Shown: positions 31,590 to 39,174 of the stretch, in pieces
How the letters are laid out: every line of letters starts with the position of its first letter
How positions within the stretch are numbered: the stretch's first letter is position 1
Assembly (NCBI RefSeq): GCF_008107445.1
Contig: NZ_VSLD01000004.1
Span: 124,001 to 188,000 of the forward strand
Length of the DNA stretch: 64,000 nucleotides
Reading direction: 5' to 3'
Source: Arthrobacter echini
Lineage (GTDB): Bacteria > Actinomycetota > Actinomycetes > Actinomycetales > Micrococcaceae
Made by a program: the position numbers and the translations under genes
Notes under the pieces: generated by a model
The model's input: only the letters and a program-made list of their open reading frames with translations
What the model was told of the DNA's origin: nothing
Database searches by the model: none

Positions 31590-33251
31590 GTGGCATCACG
31601 AGCAGAACAACCGTCCCTGATCTCCCCGGACGCGGGTTTCGGTTCCGGAACTCCTGCGGGAATAGGCAATCTCCTGAGTGCCTTCGGAGCCACGGCCGAC
31701 AATCTGGAGCTGGACACCGTCCTCGAGCGCGTGACGGCGGCGGCGTGCCAGCTGGTGGACGCCCGCTTCGGCGCGCTGGGTGTCATCGGCCCGGACCGGA
31801 TGCTGAGCCAGTTCATCACCGTGGGCCTGCAGGACGACGAGATCCGGCGCATCGGTCCGCTTCCGGAGGGCCACGGGGTCCTGGGGCTGCTCATCACCGA
31901 ACCGCACCCATTGCGACTGCACGATCTCCGACAGCATCCTCGCGCGGCGGGCGTTCCTGAGCATCACCCGCAGATGACCTCGTTCCTGGGCGTTCCCATC
32001 CGTATCCACGGGACCGTCTTCGGCAATCTCTATCTGACGGAGAAGAACGGGGGCGCCGACTTCTCGGACACCGATGAGCAGCTCCTGGTGGCACTGGCAG
32101 CGGCGGCCGGCGTCGCCATCGAGAACTCGCACTTGTTCGACGAGGCGACGCGCAGAACGCGCTGGCTGCAGGGGGGCCTGGACGCGGCCCGCGAACTCCT
32201 GGAGCAGAACGACGCCTCCCGCAACGACTTCGAGGTCCTGACCCGTCACGCACTGAGTGCATCGAACAGCTCCCTCGCGGTGATCCTCCGCGACTTCGGG
32301 CACGACCGCGGTCTCATCTGCGAGGCGGCGGAAGGCGAGCTCGCCGGGGTGTTCCTGGGCCGGTCGAGCGCCGAGAGTGCTCTCCTCGAGGGGTTGACCA
32401 GCAGCTCGGACCCTCTGCTCCTCACGGCGGACGACGCCGCGCGGCTGCTCCCCGGCGCCCCTCGGGGAACGCTCGACACGGCCCTGTGTACCCTGCTCAC
32501 GGGCACGGAGGAACGCCAGTTCCTGCTCCTCGGACGCTCGGCGCCCTGCCCGCCGTTCTCCCGCGTGGACCACGAGATGATGCGATCCTTCACCTCGCAC
32601 GTGTCCCTGGCGCTCGAGTTGCTCGGTGCCCACCGCCGTCGCGAGCAGCAGGCGGTCTTCGGTGACCGTGACCGCATCGCGCGCGACCTGCACGACCTGG
32701 TGATCCAGCGCCTCTTCGCCACCGGCCTCAGCATCCAGAGCCTGCGCAAGTACCTCACCGACAGCGAACCGTTGAACAGAATCACAGCCGTGACGTCGGA
32801 ACTCGACTCGACGATCAGGGAACTGCGCGACACCATCTACTCACTGCGGTCGGTCCCGCAGATCACGCCCACCTTCACGTCCAGTATCTTCGCTCTGGTC
32901 GCGGAGGCCTTCGACGGTCACGAGCTCGAACCCGTGGTGCAACTGTCCGGCCCGGTGGACACCGTCGTGGACGAGGCCGTCGCGGCGCATGTGAGGGCAG
33001 TCCTCCTCGAGGGGCTCTCGAACGCGCTGCGGCACGCCCACGCTGCATCGATCACGGTGACGCTCCGGGCCCAGCCGGAGCGGCTGGAACTGACGATCGC
33101 CGACGACGGTCGTGGCTTCGAGCACCTGCCGGCGCCGGGAGGATTGGAGAACATGCGGCGTCGGGCCGAGCTGTGCGGCGGTGACCTGGACATCCGCAGT
33201 GCGCCCGGGGAGGGGACCGTCGTCCGCTTCGCCGTACCCCTGAAGGGCTAG
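31590..33251 (+). CDS. devS: DevS/DosT-like GAF-domain sensor histidine kinase
   Basis: The 553-residue soluble kinase has a first GAF domain (~25-175), a second GAF-like domain (~195-345), a HisKA_3 dimerisation helix with the phospho-accepting His in DRIARDLHDLVIQRLFATG (near residue 367), and an HATPase with EGLSNALRHAHA, ADDGRGFEH and GLENMRRRAELCGG. The segment EHHPQMTSFLGVPIRI aligns with the part of mycobacterial DevS/DosT GAF-A that holds the haem-ligand histidine, so oxygen/NO/redox sensing is likely. GTG start at 31590 after AGGAGAA. Its stop overlaps the convergent devR stop. Confidence 0.88.
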   Translation: MASRAEQPSLISPDAGFGSGTPAGIGNLLSAFGATADNLELDTVLERVTAAACQLVDARFGALGVIGPDRMLSQFITVGLQDDEIRRIGPLPEGHGVLGLLITEPHPLRLHDLRQHPRAAGVPEHHPQMTSFLGVPIRIHGTVFGNLYLTEKNGGADFSDTDEQLLVALAAAAGVAIENSHLFDEATRRTRWLQGGLDAARELLEQNDASRNDFEVLTRHALSASNSSLAVILRDFGHDRGLICEAAEGELAGVFLGRSSAESALLEGLTSSSDPLLLTADDAARLLPGAPRGTLDTALCTLLTGTEERQFLLLGRSAPCPPFSRVDHEMMRSFTSHVSLALELLGAHRRREQQAVFGDRDRIARDLHDLVIQRLFATGLSIQSLRKYLTDSEPLNRITAVTSELDSTIRELRDTIYSLRSVPQITPTFTSSIFALVAEAFDGHELEPVVQLSGPVDTVVDEAVAAHVRAVLLEGLSNALRHAHAASITVTLRAQPERLELTIADDGRGFEHLPAPGGLENMRRRAELCGGDLDIRSAPGEGTVVRFAVPLKG

Positions 33252-33889
33252 CGAAGGGGAGAGGCGGAGCGGGAGACGAAGACCGCCGCCTGGGTACGGC
33301 TCTGGAAGCCCAGCTTCGACAGGATCGACGACACGTAGTTCTTCACGGTCTTCTCGGCCAGGAAGAGCGCCGCGCCGATCTCCCGGTTCGTGAGGCCGTC
33401 CCCGATCAGGGTGAGCACCTTCTTCTCCTGTGTGGTCAGCCCGGCGAGGCGGAGATCCTCCGCCGGTGCGTCGAACAGCCCCTTGATGATCCGATCCTTC
33501 ATGCCGGGTTCGAAGAGAGACTCACCAGCGGCAGCCCTGCGCACCTTGCCGACGAGATCGGAGCCGAGGATCTCCTTCAGGATGTATCCGGAGGCGCCGG
33601 CGAGCACCGCTCCCCGCAGAGCCTGGTCGTCGTCGTAACTGGTCAGGATGACGCACGTCAAGGACGGGTCGATCGAGCGCACGTCCCTGCACACCTCGAT
33701 ACCCGAGCCGTTCGGTAGACGAGCGTCGAGAATCGAGATGTCCGGAGCGAGGGCCGGGATGCGTCGGGCGGCCTCCTCGGCGGAGCCGGATTCGCCCACG
33801 ATCACGCAACCCTGCGCCTCGAGCAGTTCACGTAGCCCCAGGCGCACCAGCTCGTGGTCGTCGAGCAGGAACACTGTCACGTCTTTCAT
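33248..33889 (-). CDS. devR: DevR/DosR-like response regulator (NarL/LuxR type)
   Basis: The 213-residue regulator has a receiver domain with acidic pocket DD at residues 10-11 and phospho-acceptor Asp55 in ISILDARLPNG, and a C-terminal LuxR-type HTH. The recognition helix region FLAEKTVKNYVSSIL and the tail RTQAAVF are almost the same as in mycobacterial DosR, so DNA specificity should be close. The ATG at 33889 opens the receiver domain; longer in-frame starts run into the repeat region. Its last codon overlaps the devS stop on the other strand. Confidence 0.9.
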   Translation of the reverse strand: MKDVTVFLLDDHELVRLGLRELLEAQGCVIVGESGSAEEAARRIPALAPDISILDARLPNGSGIEVCRDVRSIDPSLTCVILTSYDDDQALRGAVLAGASGYILKEILGSDLVGKVRRAAAGESLFEPGMKDRIIKGLFDAPAEDLRLAGLTTQEKKVLTLIGDGLTNREIGAALFLAEKTVKNYVSSILSKLGFQSRTQAAVFVSRSASPLR

Positions 33890-33915
33890 GCGCTGGTTGT
33901 CCTCATTCCTGATAT

Positions 33916-33972
33916 CCCACTCCTGAACCGGCTTCCCACTCCTGAACCGGTTTTCCACTCCCGAACCGGGCG
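33916..33972. repeat. Three tandem 19-bp repeats upstream of devR
   Basis: Units 33916-33934 and 33935-33953 differ at one base (CCCACTCCTGAACCGGCTT / ..GTTT); the third, 33954-33972, is diverged (TCCACTCCCGAACCGGGCG). They lie 27-83 bases upstream of the devR start, where regulator sites would be expected. The 19-bp period is a little under two helical turns. Confidence 0.85.
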
Positions 33973-34084
33973 AACGGTCGTTCGTACCTCGAATCGCTGC
34001 GCCGGGGTCATGCCCTTTTCGATGATGGACCTCGCCGTCAGCCCTGCACAGGGTCCAACGTCCCGGTCCCTCCAGCCACATACC

Positions 34085-34100
34085 GGGCCCTTTGGCCCTA
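34085..34100. promoter_or_regulatory. DosR-like box upstream of the universal stress operon
   Basis: GGGCCCTTTGGCCCTA resembles the GGGACTTNNGNCCCT consensus of mycobacterial DosR and is flanked by CCGG/GTGG. It lies 63 bases before the start of the first USP gene. Confidence 0.55.
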
Positions 34101-34162
34101 GTGGCGGCCCGGGGAGTGGGCGAGCATCACTGAAGTACGTTCACGCCGAAGTAAGGATAACC

Positions 34163-34654
34163 ATGACCACGAATTCTGCACCGCATCCCCGCACCATCGT
34201 CGTCGGCGTCGACGGCTCTGCCTCCTCGGTTGCCGCACTGCAGCTGGCTGCGAGCCTGATACCGCTCGCCGGGGACGTCATCCACGCCGTGTCGGCCTGG
34301 CAGCACCCCTTCGTGCTCAGTCCCTACACGCCGATGGAGTGGAACTACGAGGAGATGTCGCAGAAGGCCCTGGATCAGGCCCTGGTCGAAGCCTTTCCCG
34401 ACGGGCCCCCTGCCGGTCTCGAGAGCCGCACGGTCCAGGGGTCGCCCGCTGCCATCCTCATCGAGGAGTCCAAGCACGCGTCGATGGTGGTGGTGGGTTC
34501 ACGAGGGCACGGTGGCTTCGCCGGGCTTCTGCTCGGATCCGTCAGCTCGGCCGTCGCCGAACGGTCCGCCTGTCCGGTCCTGGTGTCCCATGGAGCCCCT
34601 CAGCTCGCCGAGGGGCAGCCCGTAGCACTGCCGTCGTCGGACGTGACGGCATGA
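34163..34654 (+). CDS. Universal stress protein, single domain
   Basis: The 163-residue USP has VVGVDGSASSVAALQLA at the N-terminus and the ATP-binding GSRGHGGFAGLLLGSVS followed by CPVLV, so it should bind ATP. In mycobacteria such proteins are DosR-controlled and needed for dormancy; the box upstream supports the same here. AAGGA precedes the ATG at 34163, and the stop overlaps the next gene's ATG. Confidence 0.92.
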   Translation: MTTNSAPHPRTIVVGVDGSASSVAALQLAASLIPLAGDVIHAVSAWQHPFVLSPYTPMEWNYEEMSQKALDQALVEAFPDGPPAGLESRTVQGSPAAILIEESKHASMVVVGSRGHGGFAGLLLGSVSSAVAERSACPVLVSHGAPQLAEGQPVALPSSDVTA

Positions 34655-35508
34655 GCGGCGGTCGCTCCGGCGTCGGAGGCGCGCACCAGAGGCCCGTGAT
34701 CGTCGGGTTCGACGGCTCCGAGGACTCGCGCCGCGCAGTCCAGTGGGCCGCGCGGCATGCCGTGGCCGCGGGACTGCCACTCGTCGTCGCGCACTGCTGG
34801 GTGTGGCCCCTGTTCACCCAGAATCTGGGCCCGGTGACGTACGTCGAGGACAGTGGACTCCAGCGAGAAGCGGAGAAGACGGCCGCGGAGGGTCTGGAGT
34901 TGGCTCTGCAGACGGAGCCGGACGTGGACGCGAGCGTGCGGCTGGTCGCCGGGTTCCCGTCGGAGATGCTGACGCGACTCTCCACCGAGGCCTCTCTGGT
35001 GGTGACCGGTACGCGAGGCCTCGGAGGCTTCACCGGGCTGCTCGTCGGCTCGGTCAGTCTCCACCTCGCCGCCAGCGCGTCCTGTCCGATCGCGGTCATC
35101 CGCGATGAGCATGCGGGGCAGGGGGATATTCTGGTCGGCGTCGACGGCTCACCCGAGAGCGAGCGCGCGGTACTGACGGCCGTCGAGCTTGCGAGGACGC
35201 TGCAGACTTCCTTGCGCGTCCTCCATGTCCGGGCCTACGGGCGCAATGTACCCACGCGGCTCGACGAGCCGTCCGAAGACCCCATCATCCAGCAGGCCCT
35301 CGATCTTCTTCCGCCGGACAGCGACCTCGGCGTGACCGTCGAGTCGCTCTCCGATCCGTCCGTCCCGGGAGTGATTGTCCACCACGCACGCGGGAGCGCC
35401 TGCGTGGTGCTGGGGGCGAAGGGGCGCAACACCATCGGCGCCAGGCTCGGCTCGGCGGTCCATGCCGTCCTGCACCACGCCAAGGGCAATGTGATCGTGG
35501 TCCGCTGA
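34651..35508 (+). CDS. Universal stress protein, two tandem domains
   Basis: The 285-residue protein has a first USP domain (VIVGFDGSEDSRRAV; ATP motif GTRGLGGFTGLLVGSVS) and a second (ILVGVDGSPESERAV; motif GAKGRNTIGARLGSAVHAV). The second motif lacks the full G-2x-G-9x-GS pattern, so it may not bind ATP. It overlaps the upstream USP by 4 bases. It resembles the two-domain Rv2005c/Rv2623 proteins of the DosR regulon. Confidence 0.92.
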   Translation: MSGGRSGVGGAHQRPVIVGFDGSEDSRRAVQWAARHAVAAGLPLVVAHCWVWPLFTQNLGPVTYVEDSGLQREAEKTAAEGLELALQTEPDVDASVRLVAGFPSEMLTRLSTEASLVVTGTRGLGGFTGLLVGSVSLHLAASASCPIAVIRDEHAGQGDILVGVDGSPESERAVLTAVELARTLQTSLRVLHVRAYGRNVPTRLDEPSEDPIIQQALDLLPPDSDLGVTVESLSDPSVPGVIVHHARGSACVVLGAKGRNTIGARLGSAVHAVLHHAKGNVIVVR

Positions 35509-35576
35509 GGCGACGCACCAGCCTCACCGGGCCGGAGGGCCTGCTCCGCCATTAGGGGCAGATTCCGCATGAAACG

Positions 35577-35592
35577 GGGACTTTCTGCCCTA
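35577..35592. promoter_or_regulatory. DosR-like box upstream of the unknown-STAS-ADH operon
   Basis: GGGACTTTCTGCCCTA is a full match to the GGGACTTNNGNCCCT consensus. A weaker reversed copy (TAGGGGCAGATTCC) starts at 35553, 24 bases upstream, giving a paired arrangement. It lies 85 bases before the ATG at 35677. Confidence 0.65.
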
Positions 35593-35676
35593 GTTCCCCG
35601 ACGCCACTCGGGATTGGATGAGGGTAGATCGCCCTCGCGGCGATCCGATCGACGTTCGACGAGGGGGACCCGCACC

Positions 35677-35973
35677 ATGACCAGCATCAGTGAGATCTGG
35701 GCGTTGCTCGACACCGACGTCCAGCAGTGGCTCCTGGACAATCCCGGAACGCGCGTGCTGCCCCGGCTCTACGTCAATCACGTTCCGGCCGGCGGGCCGG
35801 AAACGGGTCAGTGTCTGCGCCTCGACGAGCACGGCGACTACTGGCTGACGCCGGAGGAGATGGTGTTTCTCACCGCCAGAAGGCAGGAACTGGTTCCAGG
35901 GAAGCAGGACACCGTGGGAGCGGACAGCGGTGGCGGCGAGTCCACCCGGACCGGGGAAGCGCTCGATCGATGA
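35677..35973 (+). CDS. 98-residue unknown protein in the DosR-like cluster
   Basis: It begins MTSISEIWALLDTDVQQWLL and contains a compact ~70-residue domain (LPRLYVNHVPAGG, LDEHGDYWLTPEEMVFL) followed by a disordered tail. No family is recognised. GAGGGGGACC precedes the ATG. The stop overlaps the next start by 4 bases (ATGA), and a DosR-like box lies upstream, so it probably is induced with the cluster. Confidence 0.7.
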   Translation: MTSISEIWALLDTDVQQWLLDNPGTRVLPRLYVNHVPAGGPETGQCLRLDEHGDYWLTPEEMVFLTARRQELVPGKQDTVGADSGGGESTRTGEALDR

Positions 35974-36464
35974 CGCCTCCTGCGGATCAGGTTCGTGCGC
36001 CGTTGCAGGTCGTGCCGCCCCCCGCCACCCTCGAGGACGTCGATGATCAGCGCGAGCCGGAAGGTCCTGGCGGGAGTGATAGGCAACGACGTCGAGAGTT
36101 GACTGTTCACCCGTCGGCGGGACGGCAGAAATTGCGTATCCTCGTCCAGATCGACGCGGAGAGCGGATGTGTCCGCATCGAGGTGCGAGGGTGTTTGACG
36201 CCCCTGAACATTCACGGCCTCGATCTGGTGGTCTGCCGCGCCAGCACCCTGGGTCGTGAATCGTGCATAATCGTCGATCTCTCACAGGCGAGCCAGTGGG
36301 AGGGGATGGATACCTGGTTGCAGCCAGAGGCGATCAAACGCCGGCTGAATCACGTGTCCCGCAACTCCATGGGTGAGCGCCTCCGGATCGTCCCCATGGC
36401 TGGACCAGTGGATGCTTCGGTGTCACTACCGACGGCGTCCCTCCCGACGAAAGGAACACCATGA
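35970..36464 (+). CDS. STAS-like domain protein, unknown role
   Basis: The 164-residue protein has a disordered N-terminal ~50 residues and then a fold resembling anti-sigma-factor antagonists: ILVQIDAESGCVRIEVRG, LTPLNIHGLDLVV, then ESCIIVDLSQASQWEG in the place where a STAS domain has its phosphorylatable Ser. The match is by pattern only. It overlaps both neighbours by 4 bases, so the three genes are one translational unit. Confidence 0.65.
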   Translation: MTPPADQVRAPLQVVPPPATLEDVDDQREPEGPGGSDRQRRRELTVHPSAGRQKLRILVQIDAESGCVRIEVRGCLTPLNIHGLDLVVCRASTLGRESCIIVDLSQASQWEGMDTWLQPEAIKRRLNHVSRNSMGERLRIVPMAGPVDASVSLPTASLPTKGTP

Positions 36465-37495
36465 GAGCACTTCAGTACCGAACGATAGGCGCTGCACCTG
36501 AGCTCGTCGATATTCCAACGCCGACGCCGGGCCCCGGCCAGGTCCTCGTGAAAGTGACCGCGGCGGGCGTGTGTCACTCCGACGAGTTCCTGATGAGCCT
36601 GCCGGAGGACCAGTACACGTACGGTCTTCCGCTCACGCTCGGGCACGAGGGGGCGGGGACGATCGAGGCTGTAGGACCGGGTGTCACCGGCCTGACCATC
36701 GGGGAATCGGTGCTGGTGTACGGGCCGTGGGGTTGTGGTCGGTGCTACCCCTGCTCCAAGGGGGAGGAGAACTACTGCGAGAAGGCGGCGGCACTGGGCA
36801 TCAGACCCCCGGGGCTGGGAGCTCCGGGTGCCATGGCGGACTACCTGCTCGTGGACGATGCGCGACACCTCGTCCCACTGGGCGATCTCGATCCCGTCGC
36901 GAGCGTGTCGTTGACCGACGCCGGGCTGACCCCGTACCACGCCATCAAGAAGTCCCTGCCGAAGCTCGTCCCTGGCTCGGTGGCCGTGGTGATCGGCGCC
37001 GGTGGACTGGGGCATGTGGCCATCCAGATCCTGCGAGCCATGGCTCCGTGCACCGTCATCGCCGTCGACACGTCGGAGGAGAAGCTCGAGTTGGCCCGAG
37101 CGGTCGGCGCCCATCACGCGGTCACCTCCGACCAGCGAGCAGAGGAGCAGATCCTGGGACTGACCGGCGGGCGGAAGGTCGACGTCGTCTTCGATTTCGT
37201 GGGGATCGATCCGACCACCGAGCTTGCGTCCCGGCTCGTCGGGGTCGGCGGCGACATAGTGATCGTGGGCGTCGGACCGGGCACCGTCGAGGTGGGCTTT
37301 TTCTCGACGCCGTGGGAAGCCTCTGCCCGTGCACCCTACTGGGGGTCGCGCTCCGAACTGATGGAGGTGGTGGAGCTGGCTCGTGCAGGGAGGATCAGCG
37401 TCGAGGTGGAGACCTTCTCCCTCGACGAAGGACCCGAGGCGTACGAGAGGCTCAAGGCCGGCACCGTTCGCGGCCGTGCCGTCATTGTCCCCTGA
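36461..37495 (+). CDS. Zinc-dependent alcohol dehydrogenase
   Basis: The 344-residue medium-chain dehydrogenase oxidises/reduces an alcohol with NAD(P). It shows the catalytic-zinc ligand block VCHSDEFLM, GHEGAGTIEAVGPG, the four-Cys structural zinc loop GCGRCYPCSKGEENYC, and the cofactor site VVIGAGGLGHVAIQILRA. Its place at the end of the DosR-boxed operon suggests a fermentative or redox-balancing role at low oxygen; substrate unknown. Confidence 0.92.
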   Translation: MRALQYRTIGAAPELVDIPTPTPGPGQVLVKVTAAGVCHSDEFLMSLPEDQYTYGLPLTLGHEGAGTIEAVGPGVTGLTIGESVLVYGPWGCGRCYPCSKGEENYCEKAAALGIRPPGLGAPGAMADYLLVDDARHLVPLGDLDPVASVSLTDAGLTPYHAIKKSLPKLVPGSVAVVIGAGGLGHVAIQILRAMAPCTVIAVDTSEEKLELARAVGAHHAVTSDQRAEEQILGLTGGRKVDVVFDFVGIDPTTELASRLVGVGGDIVIVGVGPGTVEVGFFSTPWEASARAPYWGSRSELMEVVELARAGRISVEVETFSLDEGPEAYERLKAGTVRGRAVIVP

Positions 37496-37593
37496 CGAGG
37501 GTGAGGAGCTGCTGAGTGGGAGTTCACAGGAGATACCTGACTCCGCCGCGGATAGACGAACTGAATGCAGGCTCCAGCTCTTTTCCGGCCAGC

Positions 37594-39012
37594 TCACGCG
37601 GCAAGCGGCTCTGAGCGTCGGCCGATATGCCGTTGCGCCTTCAGTCGCCGCCGCATGAGGCGGTTGCCATGGAGTGCTGCTCCGACGGAGCAATTTGGGT
37701 CGCTGCCTAAGAGCGGAGGCGCGAGGGATCTGTACGTGTGGCCGGTCGGCGTGCGGAGGTCAATGGTATGCCTTGGGCCGGAACGGGTCGAGGATCTCCA
37801 ACCGGCAAGTTCCTTGGTGTGGTTGCAGGCCTCGCAGAGACCGGCGCCGTTCAAGAGACTCGTCGATCCGCCGTGGTGCCACGGAACGATGTGATCGTGA
37901 TGCCTGATCGGCGCGTCGCAGTACGGTGTTCGGCAGGTATGGTCCCGGATCTCCAGGAAGCGACGCTGGGCATGCGTGAAGAGCCGGGAGCGGGAGTCGA
38001 CGCCGAGGAGATCCCCGCTTGCGGGGGCGGTGAACAGGCGTCGGAGGAAGACGTGGAGCTCCTGCCCACACGGATCCGTCTCCGCGCAGACCATCTCCCT
38101 GGCCCACCCGGCAGGAACCACACCGTAGCCGTTGAGTCTGGCCGGCTCGCTGTCGCCCTGGAACAGCGTGCGGTCCGTCATAACGAGCTGGATCTCCACG
38201 CTCGATACGCCGCCGCGAACGCCCGTTGTGCGTTCCACCAGGGTGTCGGCCATGAGCTGGCCTCGGCCGCGCGGATCGCCCCGAGCCCGGAGCGAATCGG
38301 TGTGCCGGGTCAGCTCGGCATAGACCGCCACTGCCTCGGCGACGGGTAGCAGCGCGGTCAGGTAGGCCATGGTGTCGGGTGCCGGACGCAGACTGACGTA
38401 GCGCTCGCCGGCCGCATGCCGTGCCCGGTCGGTCACCGATCGGGGATCCCGGCGGTAGGTCGCCGTGCGCGCTGCGGCAATGAGTGCTCGATCGCCGGCC
38501 CCATTGAATGTGCCGGCGTCGGCGGCGAGCTCTTCGTCGACGGCGCAGCGGTCCGCGGCGCTCAGGCACGCGGTTTCCCGGACCAGCAGGGTGGCGCGCC
38601 ATTCGTTGAGTTGTCCGGTCTCGAGTGCAGTAAGGGTATGAGGCATCTCGATGACGAGCGCATGGGCCAGGCCGAGCAGTCGGTTGCCGCGGGACGGGGA
38701 CTGCCTGCGGGCCAGCGCCAGCTGAGCGCTGACTCCTTCGCCCTGCTTCGCCGCGGGTACACCCGCGGCCGCCTGTTCGCGCCGCTGGGCGAGATCGAAG
38801 GCGACGGCCGCGCGCGCGTGCATCGCCGCGATTGCGGAGGTGAGGTCCTCGAGTCCGCGGATCTGGTCGATCAGCTCCGCGCTGTCACCGGCGAGACGGA
38901 GGGACGCGACGTCGGAGATGAGCCCCCGGACGTCCGCGGGGCCGGCGTCACGGGAGGTTGAGTCTCGGCGAGCGGTGACTTTCTCCTGCGGTGCTTCCCG
39001 GCTGCTGTCCAT
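37594..39012 (-). CDS. DUF222 / 13E12-repeat HNH endonuclease protein
   Basis: The 472-residue protein has the long alpha-helical DUF222 region (residues ~30-330; LEDLTSAIAAMHARAAVAFD, LNEWRATLLVRETACLS) and a C-terminal HNH module: CRTPYCDAPIRHHDHIVPWH, GGSTSLLNGAGLCEACNHTKE. These proteins are numerous in actinobacteria, often near mobile DNA. No ribosome-binding site is seen before the ATG; the preceding bases are AT-rich. It marks the right side, in transcription sense, of the restriction island. Confidence 0.88.
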   Translation of the reverse strand: MDSSREAPQEKVTARRDSTSRDAGPADVRGLISDVASLRLAGDSAELIDQIRGLEDLTSAIAAMHARAAVAFDLAQRREQAAAGVPAAKQGEGVSAQLALARRQSPSRGNRLLGLAHALVIEMPHTLTALETGQLNEWRATLLVRETACLSAADRCAVDEELAADAGTFNGAGDRALIAAARTATYRRDPRSVTDRARHAAGERYVSLRPAPDTMAYLTALLPVAEAVAVYAELTRHTDSLRARGDPRGRGQLMADTLVERTTGVRGGVSSVEIQLVMTDRTLFQGDSEPARLNGYGVVPAGWAREMVCAETDPCGQELHVFLRRLFTAPASGDLLGVDSRSRLFTHAQRRFLEIRDHTCRTPYCDAPIRHHDHIVPWHHGGSTSLLNGAGLCEACNHTKELAGWRSSTRSGPRHTIDLRTPTGHTYRSLAPPLLGSDPNCSVGAALHGNRLMRRRLKAQRHIGRRSEPLAA

Positions 39013-39174
39013 GATCTATTTTCGCGTGCACCACTGACATTATGAGGTTCGCGGAAGAGGTTATCCACAGCCAGACTCAATGGCGTCGAGGCGGAATCAC
39101 GCGGCCTAAAAAGTATGGAACAACAATTCGTCAGCTTCGCCGTTCAGGGAGTCGAACCGAAGGGAGCGCGGCTA

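Noticed and set aside
33916-33972. Possible CRISPR array.
   Set aside because: Units are direct 19-bp tandem copies without spacers, and no cas genes are present.
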